This document shows positions 49,965-62,640 of a stretch of DNA of 64,000 bases, piece by piece. Below the pieces are notes generated by a model, which saw nothing but the letters and a program-made list of their open reading frames with translations, did no database searches and was not told the DNA's origin. Position 1 is the stretch's first letter. Each line of letters opens with the position of its first letter. A program made the position numbers and the translations under genes. The stretch spans positions 62,001 to 126,000 of the forward strand of contig JAJKFH010002198.1 in NCBI GenBank assembly GCA_023333565.1, written 5' to 3'. The DNA comes from Puffinus mauretanicus (Eukaryota; Chordata; Aves; Procellariiformes; Procellariidae).

Positions 49965-50165
49965 CACATTCAATTTGTTTGAGTCCATTAGGCTTACAAG
50001 AATAAATAAAACCTCTCTTAATGCTTCATAATATCAATAATACCCCAGAAATTATTCCGCACTTAATGGCCAATTTAAGAGCATTAAATGCTGTTAACAA
50101 TCAATTTACTAGGTATTATTGTGCTTCTGTTTACAAATGTCTGATTATATAGGTCAGGTTTGCTT
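49965..50165. promoter_or_regulatory. Candidate conserved regulatory element
   Basis: AT-rich block with TTAATGC (50018-50024) and its complement GCATTAA (50081-50087), plus TTAACAATCAATTTA. It has no repeat signature and an abrupt change of texture from its flanks. Confidence 0.4.
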
Positions 50166-50924
50166 GTAGCGTGTTACCTTTGGTAGCCAACTGCAGTCCT
50201 CGGCCTCAACGCAGTAAAAACCAATTGCTTTATAAACCTCTCCGAAAAACAACAGCAACACCGGCGTTCCCATTCATCTCTCTATGTTTCTGCTTTGCCG
50301 TCAGCATGCGTCCCCCGTTGTCACCCCCTCCGGCCCCATCCCTGGGCACGGCCGCCCCTCCGAAAGCAGGTAACGAGGAGGGCAGAGCTGCGGCGGAGCG
50401 GGGAGCACCACACGCCTTGGCAAAGGCTTCCCATAAAGTTCTGTCCTCTAGCTGCGGCTACAAACTCAAGCTGGTCGTGCGCACAACTCCAGCACGCCGA
50501 GCCCACTACCCCTCGGCACAGCCAAATGTTTCAGCAGCTGCCCTTTTGTCCTGTTTCTTAAATAAACAAAGAACAGATACAAATTAATGACCTAAATTTA
50601 TGGCAAAGCACACTGCCTTCCCAGAGCAAATAGCCTTAAAAGAACAGATGTTAAAATAACATTTTGTACTCAACAGAGAGAGAAAACGGCTACTGTGCAA
50701 ATGTAAAAGCTCGGGACGTATAGAAAAGAGTATCTAAAGCATCTAATTGTGCCACGCCGCCTCCCGCTACACCACAAGCCCCGTAACCTTCTGATGGTGC
50801 CTTGTACAGAATAATTATTCTCCCCGGGGCATTCCCCAGCCCTTCTTGCCTCCTCTTACAATCCCAGTAAACTTTCTCCTTTCATTCCTTTATATTCCTT
50901 TTGGAGATGAAAAGAGCAAAATGA

Positions 50925-51240
50925 TCATTTTGCCAGCACGTTAAACAGCGACTGGCAATCAGGTGCTGTAATCCTCGATGTAATTTAGCCTGGAAGAATC
51001 GTGCTCCCGCAACGCACCATCTCAACAAACCATTCCTTTGAATTACCTCTTTGTCTTACCCTGAAGGGCGCATTCATTATGCAGGGGAGATTATTTCTTG
51101 CTAATTTTTTTTGCTGAGACTTATCTTGCCAACGCCTATATTTAAGCAATTGTTAATTATACCCATGTGCAAAAAAAAAAAAAAAAAAGTAATTAAGAGG
51201 GACAGAGGCTTTGGGGAGGGGGTAGTTATTTAGTTATTTA
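50925..51240. promoter_or_regulatory. Candidate conserved regulatory element beside a CpG cluster
   Basis: Contains CAATCAGG, ATTCATTATGCAGG, TTGCTAATTTTT, TATTTAAGCAATTG and TTAATTA (about 51153-51159) within 300 bases. It runs into an 18-base poly-A (51171-51188) and TTTA repeats. Part of the block is plainly simple repeat, so the supported core is about 50925-51170. Confidence 0.4.
51171..51188 (+). repeat. Poly-A tract
   Basis: Eighteen A in a row. No retroposon body lies upstream. Confidence 0.9.
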
Positions 51241-51249
51241 TTTATTTAG
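51223..51249 (+). repeat. (TTTA)n microsatellite
   Basis: About five TTTA/TTAG-type units, directly before the CpG cluster. Confidence 0.8.
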
Positions 51250-51385
51250 GCGCAAAAGCAGAAGGAGACGCAATCGCGCGCGGGAGGCAAACGTGCCTTT
51301 CGGTCGGCGAGCTGTCCCCGCCATCCGGCGCCGGCGAAGGCAGGAGCGAGCGGCGCCGGGTCGTGGCGAGAGGAATTAAAAGGCA
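51240..51385. promoter_or_regulatory. Compact CpG cluster
   Basis: About 20 CpGs in roughly 140 bases, including GCGCGCG and GGCGCCGG words. It is flanked on both sides by AT-rich DNA. It is shorter than a standard CpG island, and no TATA box or exon is apparent next to it. Confidence 0.5.
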
Positions 51386-54060
51386 TCTCCGCTTTCCCGC
51401 CCAGCGAGTGCATTCTGTTTATACTACACCACATTGTATTTCCAGTCTTACTCAACGTTTTAATATACATTTTCTTGTCAGGCGTCTTGGCAATCGGGTA
51501 CACGACTTGCAAGATGGACTGAGAATTCCACAGGTGGACTGATTAGTGGGTGGCATTTCTGAGCTCCAGCAAGCTGTTAGCATTATGTCTGTTTGCTTTA
51601 GGTACAGATGTGAAATGATTTGACAGTCAATCTCAAAGTGTGTGCGAGTACTTGGGCTTTTTTTTTGCTTTTTTTTTTTCCCTTCTTGGTATGTCAAACT
51701 CTTCTTATAATACAATCCTTATCCGTCTGGTTGTCCATTGAAAAAGCATCCCCCCCGCCCCCCCTCCCGTAGCCAATCTGGATGCGTCATGCATTATTCA
51801 GGAGATATAATTTGTAAGTGTCAGAAGTGGCTTTGGTTTTCTTTCCTGTTCGCTCGTTTGAGGACCACAGCTGTCGCGACCAAGAGTCCTTGCCGGGCAC
51901 GGGGGTTATCCCGCCGCAAAGGCGAACTGATTCCTTTGGGCAACTTGTCCGAACGCGAGTTTCCTTAACAAAGCCGTAGTCGTAAGCAAATGGTGTTTGA
52001 CAAGTGGAATTTTCTGTTGACTTGCTCATTTCATTTCCTTCTTTTGGCAGAAACACTTGGAACTTGATTTTCTTGCAGTTACTATGAGCCCAGAATAATA
52101 ACTCCTAAATCAACACTGAGGAGGTGGAAAGGTACAACAACACAAACACTCAGTAACAGTCAGGACAGCGACATGGAAATATGAGTTGACATGCAGAATA
52201 ACCACAAGTGGTGCATAATTTATTGATTGCACCTTGTCATGGGAATGATGAGCTCTCAGCTAGAGGAATTATATTTTATATATTTCACAACTTTGGGGGA
52301 AAAATATAAATATTATATATACAAACTGCATATACAGTAACTAATGGATAGAGCAAGATTCCTATTTCCAGTTAGTGAAAAAGTTGTGTGCATCACAAGG
52401 CATCACGTTGTCTGGAGCCGGGCAAGCCCGGGAGAGGGCAGGCAGGAGGGCGGCGAGGGGGGATGCGGTTCTGCAGCACCGCTTAGGTGTTCGGGTGGAC
52501 GTGGTGCCACTCCAGTGTTAAAATTCCCCAAATGTTGGAAGGCAGATGTATTGTATCGTAAACACTGAGCTTTAAACTTGCCCTAAGTGATGATATAATA
52601 TTTCAGTTGTGAAATATTATATATGTGAACCCGCAGAAAACTGCAGCATAAAGCGGCATGTGAAGAACAGCAAATTACCCTGGAAAAGTAGGGTAAAAGG
52701 TCTGAGAAGTGTCTATTTCTCAACTCCTTTAAAGCTTTCAATCAGGCAGAGTCTCGAGCCTCTCCGTGGCTAGGCACAACCCAACAGCTTCACTCTCCTC
52801 GCCTCATCCTATTTGTTTTCAGCACCGGGAGAGCTGCTTGCTCCCAGGCTGGGGCTGCCCCCCTTCCCAAGCCGTTGCTGTTTCCTCCCTGTTTTAATCA
52901 CAGGGCAAGCAGGGCACTGACTGAAGTGGACCGTTTCCCTACAGAAGAGGAGGCACAGCCGCAGCATCGTTTGCTGAAGGACAGCGGCTGAGCCTCGGGG
53001 CGGGCGACCGGCAGCAGAAGCACAAGCAGGAGGACCACCGGCCGCTCCGCCAGCAGTCCTGACTCGACTGGATGGTTGAAACCCACAAAATAAATGCACA
53101 AGAAATCCAAGCGTTCGCCCTATCTAGGTTTCATCCTATAGGAGCAGGCTGACAGGTTAGCCAACTGAAAAATCAGTTTCCGCTACTTTAAATAAATTGA
53201 TGTTTCCTCTTTCTGCATTGGAAAAACATGTAAGCTCTTTGATTCCTGTCGATTACCTACTACAGCACTCGATTTACAACCCTGGAGTCAAAGCTTTCTC
53301 CGAGTAGAAAAGCTGTTTCTCCAAGTGCCTCTTTTTCGGTGCTATGAAGAAACATGTCAGAGGAGACACAGCAATGCACTCCAAATGAGAAACAGGGGCT
53401 CGGCTCAGTACTTGCTGGTATCAGCAACAGATTTGTCTATATCACCTTCTGCAGCTAGGAAAGTTACTGCTGTACATTTGCCATTTAAGTTGTGAGCTGG
53501 TCTCATGCTGCTTAAGGAACAGCTTAAGTTGGAATAAAAGCAGCTTCATCGGAAGAAACCAGTAACAAAGCCTTGGGTACCACGGAATCGCAGCAGAAAA
53601 GTGTCCTTCAATATTGCGAAGAAGAAAGAGCCTTCAGCAGAAAGCTGGTGGTCCTCTTCTGGAGAACGGCAGCCACCGCCTGGGCTGAAATGCAGTTTGG
53701 TTTAAATGCGCTCAGGGCCCACCCTGGTTATGACACACACTTTGCTTTATTTTCTCCCTCCAGACCCAGAAATATGTTTACCACCCTGCTCCAGGCGATA
53801 TATATCTCACCATTTCCCGTGATTTACAATTAAATCTTATCTCACAAGTGGAAATCATTTCTGAGCTGTTTATAATGTGAATGTGATGGAGACCTATGAC
53901 TAAATATCTCATTTATTATTTTGCATTAGTCTTCTGACTTTTTATGAGGTTTCTCTATGTTAAAAATAGAGAACGCTTCTGTTAAACACATATTTCAGGT
54001 GACCTTCTCAGAAAAAGAAATTACCGGCCTAAGTACACCCAGATGTGAATCACGAGGAGT
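51386..54060. other. Gene-free stretch with further candidate elements
   Basis: AT-rich motif-dense blocks at about 51770-51830, 52200-52330 (inverted GGTGCA at 52210-52215 and TGCACC at 52228-52233) and 53815-53960 resemble the other candidate elements. A T-rich tract lies at 51658-51679. The remainder is unique sequence without exons. Confidence 0.45.
51658..51679 (+). repeat. T-rich tract
   Basis: Two T-runs separated by GC. Confidence 0.85.
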
Positions 54061-55210
54061 ATGGGAGGGCTGTGGAAGGAGGCGAAGGCCCCTGTGCGGA
54101 TGCTGCTGAGGGCTGCGGCAAGGGAAGCCGGGCAGGAGGACGCTGCCTGTCCCCCTCCCTGGCCGCTGCAGAGGCACCCGCCGAGCAGCCGGCAGTGGCT
54201 GACGCACCTCGGCGGCGGTGGCGGAGGTGGCACCGGGGTGCCAGGGTTCTCTCTGACAGAGACAAATTCCTCATGAGAACTGGGTCTGCCTTCCTTAAAG
54301 CAGAATTATTGACCTTGGCAGCCAGGGACTTGCTGGGTAGGGAGGTGCATTTAGTGGGTCCCCAGGTCGGAGGGGAGCAGAAGGCGGCAGTGCTTTGCTA
54401 AACACCCGGGTTTCGCCCCGCGCAGCCCCTGGCATCCCTGGCGCGTGGCTGGAGCCCAGCTCCCTCCGCTCAGCGCAGTCGTCTCTTGCTGTGCTGCTTA
54501 TTCACACATCCCAGCTCGCTCTGTCTAGCTGCCTGGGTACCGATGCCAGGGAAGCTGAAACACCACAGGCTCTGCAAGCCCACCCAGACCATAGGCTCCA
54601 AAGTGCATACTGCTGCCTTTTCCTCCGAAATTAATATCTCAGCTAGCTAAATTAAAGCAAGCAGGGTTTCACCCAGGCATGTTGTGATCACACCTCCGAC
54701 TTGCAATATAGACTTACCATGTAAACTGCTAAGCAAGGTACAGTGCTCTCCCAGCAGGAGAAGACAATGTCTGCCTGCAAGGAAGAGAGGCTCGGGGCGG
54801 GAGAGCGGGGGTGCGGAGCCCTTCTCCAGACGGCTCCTGGGCACCCGTCTGTGCCGGCACAGGAGACCCGGCGCACGGGGAGAGGGCTGCATCAAGAAAG
54901 ACGTTGCTCACCTGGAGAGCACTAAAGTCAGAGGCACTACACGCGTTTTATAGAGGAGACAGAAACCACCAGAGCTGGGCAAGGTGAGGCGGGGAGGTGG
55001 GGCCACAGAGCAGGCCACCGCCGGGGCCGGGCCCGCGCTGCGGAGGAGGCTGTCCCCGTGTATCCCAGCCAAACGGCGTCTTTTAGGATTTTTGTGCGTC
55101 TGTGCAGAGCTCAGCGTTTGCAGGTGGGTCGTTTCTCCTGCCCAGCCGCTCGCTGCGCCTCTGCGGAGCGCTCTTCAACGCAGCTTCGTCTGCGCCTGAC
55201 GCGCTGGTGA
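54061..55210. promoter_or_regulatory. CpG-rich block
   Basis: CpG density is uneven: high at about 54100-54240, 54780-54880 and 55020-55190, and lower between. Overlapping frames of 60-118 codons in several phases reflect low stop density. It may be one or more orphan CpG islands; no transcription start feature is clear. Confidence 0.4.
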
Positions 55211-57555
55211 GGCTGCTGGGTTTTTATTCTTTGCTTCTAAATCAGTAGACGTGTTACCATTTTTTAAAAGTGTGAATAGCTGCAACAGAAGCCATCAATT
55301 AGCACAAGCAAACAGGGCCAAAGTCCTTCCTTCCTCCTCCCCCACAGCATATTGTGAGGAGAGCTGTGCTCTTCTACTTCGGAGGCTGCTGGAGAGGCTC
55401 TGAAGTTGAGCGATCCCGCTGCCGCCTTTGCATCTGCTCTAGGACGGACAGTACGCTCGATGCGAGGGAAGCAGGATGGGCTTTCAGCACTGGCACCGGG
55501 ACAATGGGAGCGAGACCAGCTCAACAGCAGCAGCAAAGGAAGGCAATTTTTTTCCCCTTTCTGTTCCAGAGAGCCTTCCAGGGCTAAGGGAGGTTGCCAG
55601 AGGTTGCCAGGTTTTTTCAAGCGCTGCTCCCCCTTCCCAGTGTTCAAGAAGCTGCAGAGGGAAGCCCCTCCAGCAGCTTTGCTTAATTACCCTGATCTGT
55701 GGAGAGGCTAGAAAAGCCTCTCTGCTGAATAGTTTGCAAACTGGACCGTGTGTGCCAGAAGATTTCTGTTGATTAGACGATGCAGAGTATTAATTAGAAT
55801 ATAGATTATATGCAGGGGCTTTACCATAAGTTTGCTGCCATTTGGTCCAGGCACGTACATTTCTTGCCACATTGTTTTTTCTCCCAGAAAACCAGTCTCA
55901 TGGAGCCAGCCCAGCTCCTAAAACAGTTCCCATCCAGCACGGAGGAGGCCGGTTTTGTTCCCATTTGTGAGTGAGAGCACTGGTCCTTACCAGCCCTGTG
56001 AAGGATGCTAAGAATTAGAACAGCATTGACCAAAACCCACCGAAACGCGCAGCTTGTGGGTGAGACCCACCCCTCCTGCCCAGCCCCTTGGCTGGTGCCA
56101 CCACGCTGCAGTCGGACACTGGTCACCAGCCAAACCAGGCATGGGAAGCGCAGTTGGGTGGCCGCCGATTTAAGTGCCAGCGTGCACTTGGCACGGGCTC
56201 TCCCTAGTCCCTTTTTGAGCCACATCAAATGCAACCTCCAGGGCAGGAGGGTTGTTCCAGCCACTGCTTGCTCTTGTGTTTGCTGGGGCCTGGGACTTGC
56301 ATGTCCAGTCCCCTTGGGTCATGCTCTGAGTGGCTCTTTCCAAGTGCAGAAGGACATCTGGGATGCAGTTACCACTGAAAACAACATCGTAATTTTTCAG
56401 ACCACAGGGCAGATCAATAACCTATCATCTCACCTGCTACTCTTGCCAACAGCCACAGGTCCTTGAGAGCAAGGTACAAGAATCCTATATGAGGCAGTTT
56501 GGGAACCATGTGGCCCACGGGGGACATTTCTTTACAACCTTTCGTTGGCTTACTTCCTAAAGCATGATTTATAGCTCATTATCCATATAAATGTAACCTT
56601 TTTATGCTCTTCCAAGAACTGGTACCTTGTGGCATAGAGTTCCAGTGGTATATTACCCATGCTTGAAGAATATTTCCTAGTGCTGATCATGTGTAAGTAA
56701 ATAGAAATTAGAGTCTCATACAGAGTGAACAGGAGCACAGGCTTATCTCCGCTGTGCTGTTCACTGCCTTATATACTTCTAATGTGCCCCTCTTCCTTAT
56801 CCTATTTCTAAATTAAACAGTCATCCTGTTTTTCACATCTCTCATTATATAGAGGTCTTTCCATATGTCTAACATTTGTTTGAGTCTCAATACATCAGAC
56901 CATGTAACATGCTGATTCACAGAAATCTCACGTTCTGTAATGACCCAGCCTTTGAAATCTGCCTGCATTTTTAAAAATCTGGCTCAGATTTTGACTTATC
57001 AATGTTACCTGACCACCTCTCTTAATCAGGGGTTGCTAGTATTGCTTTCAAGTCAGATTTGACCTCAAGCATTCACGCTTGGTTCAAACTCAAGTTTATT
57101 GAAAACAGGAACTTTATTCAACTCTTAAAAAGGCAGATAAACATTGCTCTGGATGTTTGCAACTTGGAAATGTCTTGCCATTACCCCGGATCACGGCTCA
57201 TTTAAAAGCAGGCAAACCTGTCGCTGCCCCTTCTGAAATACCACCTTCATATCTGAGAGCTGCAATGCCTTCAGATGTTTCTGGAACCTCTTCAGTCCCA
57301 CAGACGTCACGCTTCTGCAGCGCAAAGCCGTTGCCTCGTGGCGTTAGAGGAGCCGTTGACAGCCGCTCATTCGGTAGCACGGGAGATGCCGTGGTGCGGG
57401 GGCGGGCAGCCGGGGCATCCCCGCCGGTACTGGCCTTCGCTAACTCGGTGTTCAGCACGGGTAGAGGTAAGTCATTTCAGGTCCCACGCAAAAATTCAAC
57501 TCTCTGTAGAAAACTGGCCAAGCAAAATGGCATCTCTCTTGCTTAATGTTTGCCA
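55211..57555. other. Gene-free stretch
   Basis: Unique sequence. A tandem GAGGTTGCCA duplication occurs near 55590-55609. The sequence is AT-rich at 56500-57160. No exon or repeat family is recognised. Confidence 0.5.
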
Positions 57556-57692
57556 CTGGAGATATTCAAAAGCCACCCGGACATGGTCCTGGGCAGCCTG
57601 CTCCTGGTGGCCCTGCTTGAGCATGGGGTGGGACCAGATGACCTCCAGAGGTCCCTTCCAGCCTCAACCCTACTGTGATCTGTGACTCTGTG
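57556..57692 (+). mobile_element. CR1 LINE 3' end
   Basis: A short 5'-truncated copy that begins at ACTGGAGATATTCAAAAGCC and continues through GGACATGGTCCTGGGCAGCC. It keeps the conserved CCTGCTTGAGCATGGGGTGG, then GACCAGATGACCTCCAGAGG and TCCCTTCCAGCCTCAACCCT, and ends in a worn CTGTGATCTGTGACTCTGTGA tail (20-base units seen separately). It ends in the same tail class as the host copy near 37 kb, so it is likely a related subfamily. Confidence 0.92.
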
Positions 57693-57739
57693 ATAACACA
57701 TCTGCCTCCGGGACTCGGCTGGTCACAGCAGCTTAATTA

Positions 57740-57960
57740 ACGACCAACGCTGTAGAGCCGTGGGTGCTGCAGAGCCGTCGTGGGTCTGCAGCTCAGGTTC
57801 AGCACGGGGAGGAGAGCTGCGGCCCGGGTCCTGCCGCGGGCTCAGGCTCTGCCCTGGCCGCAGCCCTGCGGGGCTACTGGGACAGCAGGTCCCGCCGGGG
57901 CCGGGGAGGGCACCTCCTGCCCTGCAGGATTTACTGCGGGTCAGCACGCCTGGGCAGAAA
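57740..57960. promoter_or_regulatory. Short CpG-rich patch
   Basis: GC-rich, directly downstream of the CR1 tail, with AGAGCCGTCGTG repeated at about 57772 and 58051. Too short and featureless to call a promoter. Confidence 0.35.
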
Positions 57961-59539
57961 GAAACAACTCATCTGTCACATCCTCAGCTGAAAAACAGCT
58001 ATTGCTGAACCCAAATGATGCATTTCAGCGTTACGCACAAGTAAAAAAGTAGAGCCGTCGTGAGGGTCCACACACCCGCGGCGCTGTGGTCAGACATCCA
58101 TCGAACTGGGACCGCAGAGCCGTTTCACTGACCCATCCCTGCTCATGGTATTGAGTCTCCCTGACTCCATCTGGACATTGGAGACGCAGAGGGCCCTGGC
58201 CCAGAGGCCCCCCCCCCGTTTTTTCCACCGTGCAATTCCCTGAAAAATTTCACATCTCACCCCCTTTACTTCTACCATTAACCGCGAAGGGCTGTGCCCC
58301 CCCTGCACCGAGGACACACGTTCATCACCCTCTGGTTGTTCCTTGTGACCCTGATATTCAGATCGGCATCCGACCAAATTGATCCAAACCCAGGAGGTTT
58401 CCTATGCGCCAGTCCTCCAGCTACTCTGCAGTGTAACCCACCCTGCCTTTCATGAAGCTTCGATGTAAAATGTCCCTGGTATCGTTGCATTCCCTTGAGA
58501 GCCTCTACCTCTTGGCTTTTTTTACATTTCACAGGATTTATTTGCCGCTTGTCTTAGCCCCTACTCACACGGAGCATCTCCAGCTTCCTAGATACCAGTC
58601 CTCCAGCCCCATCTTAGAAACCCGTTTGCTCTTTTAGAAAAAAGACTTGTTTATTAATTAAAATAAATTGCATTCACTTTTACTGGTCACAGATTGCCAC
58701 AGTCACTGGCTTAGGTTCATCTTTATGTTCAGGCAACTAATTTGTATTGTATTGAAAGGTTTTGATCTCTTTTCTGGGGGGCTGATCATTGAGCTTTAAC
58801 ACAAAGCTCTGGTTGAATGCCATCCCTTTGCTGTTTTTAAACAGAGTTAGGACTAGAGAGGGGATGGTTCAGTGCTCGGGACACCGAGCGGCAACACAAG
58901 GGACCGTGCTGCAATTTCTTTTCTGGCACCGGCTTCCCGCAAGGCTTGGAATGGTCACTTGGTCTCTTTGGCTCCGAGTGCCCCAGGAAGGGCTCGCCAG
59001 CACAGCTCCACCACCCAAATGCAATTACTGCCCATTGCAGAGGCGAGAGCTTTTCCTCGGACATCCTTAAAAAGCCCTGCTCCCCGAGCGCAACGATCTA
59101 ACCCAGGAGAAGAATGTTTTACGCCTCTAAATGCAGCCCCTGTTAGGCTGCGATTAGCGCAGGTGCGGTGACGAGGGACACGAACCATGTCAATCCTTTT
59201 TTACCACCGCCACTTGCCAGGTTTGCATGGAGAAGTTTTGCTGGCGTAGCCCGGGCCAATGCATCTCCGAACCTTATGTACGAGGGACAATAGGCAATCC
59301 AGGCCTCACAGACTATTTAAGAATAAACTCCAGACTGTGAGCTGCTCAGACATCTTGGTTGTCGACTGCATATAGGTGCCATCCTAAAACTGTGAAACTG
59401 AATACCCTTAATTTAAAAATTCATGCCCAGATCTGTGCTTTGCCCTTCATCCTTGCATTTACAGAAGGCTAAATCGAGATCCCAGATTTTACATCCAAAC
59501 GCTGAAATGTTCACAATTCAGACTCCTGTGAAGGCTTAC
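57961..59539. other. Gene-free stretch
   Basis: Unique DNA with short overlapping frames and a C-run at about 58210-58219. No supported features. Confidence 0.5.
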
Positions 59540-59840
59540 AGACAAGCACATTTTAAAACCGCATCGTGTAAACTGTTTATGTGCTGAAGGAAAGCCAGGG
59601 ATTTTGCTAATGACAAAGAAATTGTTCTCTCCTCTGATAGCTGAAAGAATTCCTCTAATGACAATAAAGCCCCCTCCTTTGCAAATTTGCTTTGGGTGGA
59701 TGGCAAGATTAAAGAACATCCAGCCCAGCTATGATTTTTCAGATCGCATAAGTACCTTAAAAAGATGCTCATTATCTGAAGTGACGCCTCTTCCCTAATT
59801 GCAGTGCCACTATTATGCGAGATTAATTTTTTTTTCCCAA
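59540..59840. promoter_or_regulatory. Candidate conserved regulatory element
   Basis: Dense in TAATGAC, TCTAATGACAATAAAG, a 10-base perfect palindrome GCAAATTTGC (59681-59690) within TTTGCAAATTTGC, TCATTATCTGA and GATTAATTT words. It has no repeat signature and borders the CpG-rich block at 59.9 kb. The POU/octamer-like site and homeodomain words suggest an enhancer. Confidence 0.45.
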
Positions 59841-59879
59841 ACCCTCGTAGATGGTAAAACAACATTTTAGGCTCAGGAG

Positions 59880-60745
59880 CGAGCCCCACTCAGAGAGGTA
59901 GCGTTTGCTAACAGAGATGGGGGCAGGCGTGGGTCCCCCCCGACAGCCGCCCGTGCCATGCTGCAAGGACCGCGCTGCTCCTGTCCTCGCGTCACCCCGC
60001 CACATCCAATCTGCTGCCCCAAATCGCAAACGGGAATAAAAAGGAGCACAAAACCCTCGACTGGGAGGCGGTTACAGAAAAAGCTGAGGCTGACACCGAA
60101 AACCACGACAGCCCGGACCGACGTCTCCGACAATTTGCCCGCACGGAGAAATGTTTGTTTGTTTGTTTGCTTGCTTCGCCTCCCGCTCCCTCCCGTTCAT
60201 TCAGCCCTGGTGCCGTGCCAGGGCCCAGCCACCCGTCCCGGCGGGACAGGGCACCGTGCCGGAGGGGGAGCGCCCGCAGCCCCCGCTCGCCGGCAGCCGG
60301 CCGACGCAGTAGCTCACCGGCTGGGGAAAACCGGAGGTTTGCCGTCGCCGCGAGAAGTTCGGCACAACTGAGGCTGAAAGCATCCCTGCCCGGCCACCGC
60401 AGCGGGCAGGGCAGGCAGGGGAGCAGCCTGCCTGCGCCGGAGGCTTTCCTTCCCGTAGGGACAAAGGTGGAAACAAAGCATCTTTCTTGCCCGGGTGCGT
60501 CAGGCGCAATTCGTCCCAGGAGCCAAAAGGGCACCCATCAAATGGCTGTGAGCAGGGTGGCCGCAGCACCCCAGGGCCGCTCCTGTCACCTTGGGGCAAT
60601 ACGCGGCAAAGGCAAAGCTTGCACTGAGCCCCCCGAAAGCGCTTGTGTCTCCTGCCCTTACCCAAGCTCCTGGCTCCCACCAGCGTCAGCAACGCGGCTG
60701 GCGGGGACCCACAGCTCACCCACGTTTGCAGGTGGCCGTCAGCGT
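59880..60745. promoter_or_regulatory. CpG island
   Basis: Between 60181 and 60420 I counted about 26 CpGs in 240 bases, an observed/expected ratio near 0.9 by my estimate. This is the clearest CpG-island composition in the window. Overlapping frames on both strands (137-231 codons) have low-complexity Arg/Pro/Ala/Ser products. A GTTT/GCTT simple repeat sits at about 60151-60178. No TATA box or credible first exon was found; an alternative promoter or non-coding RNA promoter is possible. Confidence 0.6.
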
Positions 60746-62224
60746 ACCAAAGGGGCTCTGGAAAGAGATTGTAACCCCCCTTCCATTAGCTTTTCACAGC
60801 ATCAGTGTTATCAGGGCAATAGTTTATTGGGGTTTCCTATTCCTCCTTGAAATACTGAAGTATAACATATGTATCCATTCGTACGCTTGAAATTTCTGGG
60901 AACTCCGTAAACCTTGTAATTTTAATCCTATTATACGCTTTATATTTAATTGATTCCTAGTCAGAGATGAAAATTTCACAGATATTCTAAAAGAATGAAT
61001 ATTTTTAATCAGCTCATTTAGCTAGGGAAAAGGATATGCGTCCTCTCTCTAAACCAGCATTTTACAGCGCCGCGCAGGTTCCAGCTACTGCGGGAGTCGG
61101 TTACCCCTCAAAAAAAAAAAAGTTGAAAATTAATCCAAAGCTAAATCAGTGACATGATTGTATTCCCATTACATTCCACTTAAATGCATATGTTTACAAT
61201 ATCCTTTAATAATAATAATTATTAAACATAGTAAAATACTTCCAAACTTGGCTCATGGCATCATTATACTTCTAGGGGAAAAAAAATTATCTGAAGCCTT
61301 GTCAATATGCCACTTCCTCCTCCCCCATCTTTTAACAGAAGCAGCCTCCAGTGAAATAATCCAAGCTGTGTTCAAGAAGTTGGCAAGTGGGTCCAATTAA
61401 ATGTGGTTTTAGTGTATTCTGGCATTTGCATATCTAGTTTGCCAAGAAGTAATGTTTTAGGGGAAGAAAAAAAAAAAAGCCATAAAAAAAAAACCAACCC
61501 ACAAAAGAACCCCTGCATCGGTCGAGACAGAGAGTGGATGGTGTGATGCATCGCTGAACTTTGTCCTACGAATCACAGAGATTTAAAAAAATTAAAAAAT
61601 AAATCATTTTTGTCTCAACTATTGCCCCTTTTTGGTTGACAGGCTTTACAATAATCTGTATGTGCTATAAAAGAAAACATACAGAGGGAATATTAGAAAA
61701 TTAATGCAGCAAACTGAAAAATCAGCTTTATTATTTAGTGAATCATTTAAAAACTTAAATCACAATGACCTTTATTTCATAGAAATATTTAATGCCTTAG
61801 CGGAGCCGTTCTCCAGCTAAACAGTGATTAAATAAAGCAGTCCATCAAAACAGCGCCTGTTCTCCAGGACGCAGAGCCGAGAAGTCAATCGCTGTCAGCG
61901 AACGATCGTTTACCGCTGCTGAGAGCGGTGCCTTCTTTTCGCGGCTCCTTCCCCTCCTCTCGCTACAATAACCGTCACCGTCCCGCCGGTACCCCAGCCT
62001 CTGTTTCCCCTGTGCCGGTGGGTTACCTGCCGACCCCTGGGTGCGGGAGCTCTAACGTCCCAGTGCCATTTGGCCACCATTTGTGGGATGGCACCGAAGG
62101 GCCACGGATGCAACCCCTCGCCTCCTTCCCCCTCCAGCCCCGAGCAACACGGACAAAAACACCGGCAGAGGAGGGATGTGTGGAAAAAAATCCCTCCCCA
62201 AAACCCCCACAAGCCCTAATCCTC
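60746..62224. other. Gene-free stretch
   Basis: AT-rich from 60.8 to 61.85 kb, with A-tracts at about 61111-61121 and 61467-61493. The part at 61600-61850 (TTTATTTCATAGAAATATTT and nearby) resembles a candidate conserved element. A GC-richer piece follows at 61.9-62.2 kb. No exons. Confidence 0.45.
61467..61493 (+). repeat. A-rich tract
   Basis: Two A-runs separated by GCCAT. Confidence 0.85.
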
Positions 62225-62640
62225 CACAAGGCTAAGCGTAAAATGATGTTTAATGTATACTGGCCAGCCTTTCACTCATTTATTCCATAGCCGGGACAAC
62301 CTTGCTACAAAGCAAGGAGAGTTAATTAATAAAACGAGGCAGTGTGGGGTTATATGGAATCTTTAAAGCCTTTATCAGTTTGCCAGTCCATTAGCGGGGC
62401 TGCATTCTCCGCAAACTCCCTGCTCCAATATGTGCAGCAGAGCAGTTAATTTCTTTTGGACTCGGTCTATGGCACCAAGCTGGTTTTTTTTTTTTCCATC
62501 TTTATCCAAACAAACTATTAAATAATCAACAAATAAGAATATTTAACCCAAAATAATGAGAGGAACGATCGCTCGCCTAAAAACTATAAATTAAAGCTAT
62601 CCAGTCACAAAAGAAAGTTGAGTCATCCATTAAGCAACAA
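62225..62640. promoter_or_regulatory. Candidate conserved regulatory element
   Basis: Motif-dense block with a 6-bp-arm hairpin CCTTGC-TACAAA-GCAAGG (62300-62317), TTAATTAA (62332-62339), then TTTATCAGTTTGCC and CCATTAGCGGGGCTGC. It keeps this texture up to the CpG-rich block downstream, apart from a T-run at about 62485-62496. Inference by pattern. Confidence 0.45.

Noticed and set aside
60155..60850. 231-codon plus frame across a CpG island
   Set aside because: It overlaps 172- and 180-codon minus frames, and its sequence is low complexity. It could not be told from a chance frame.
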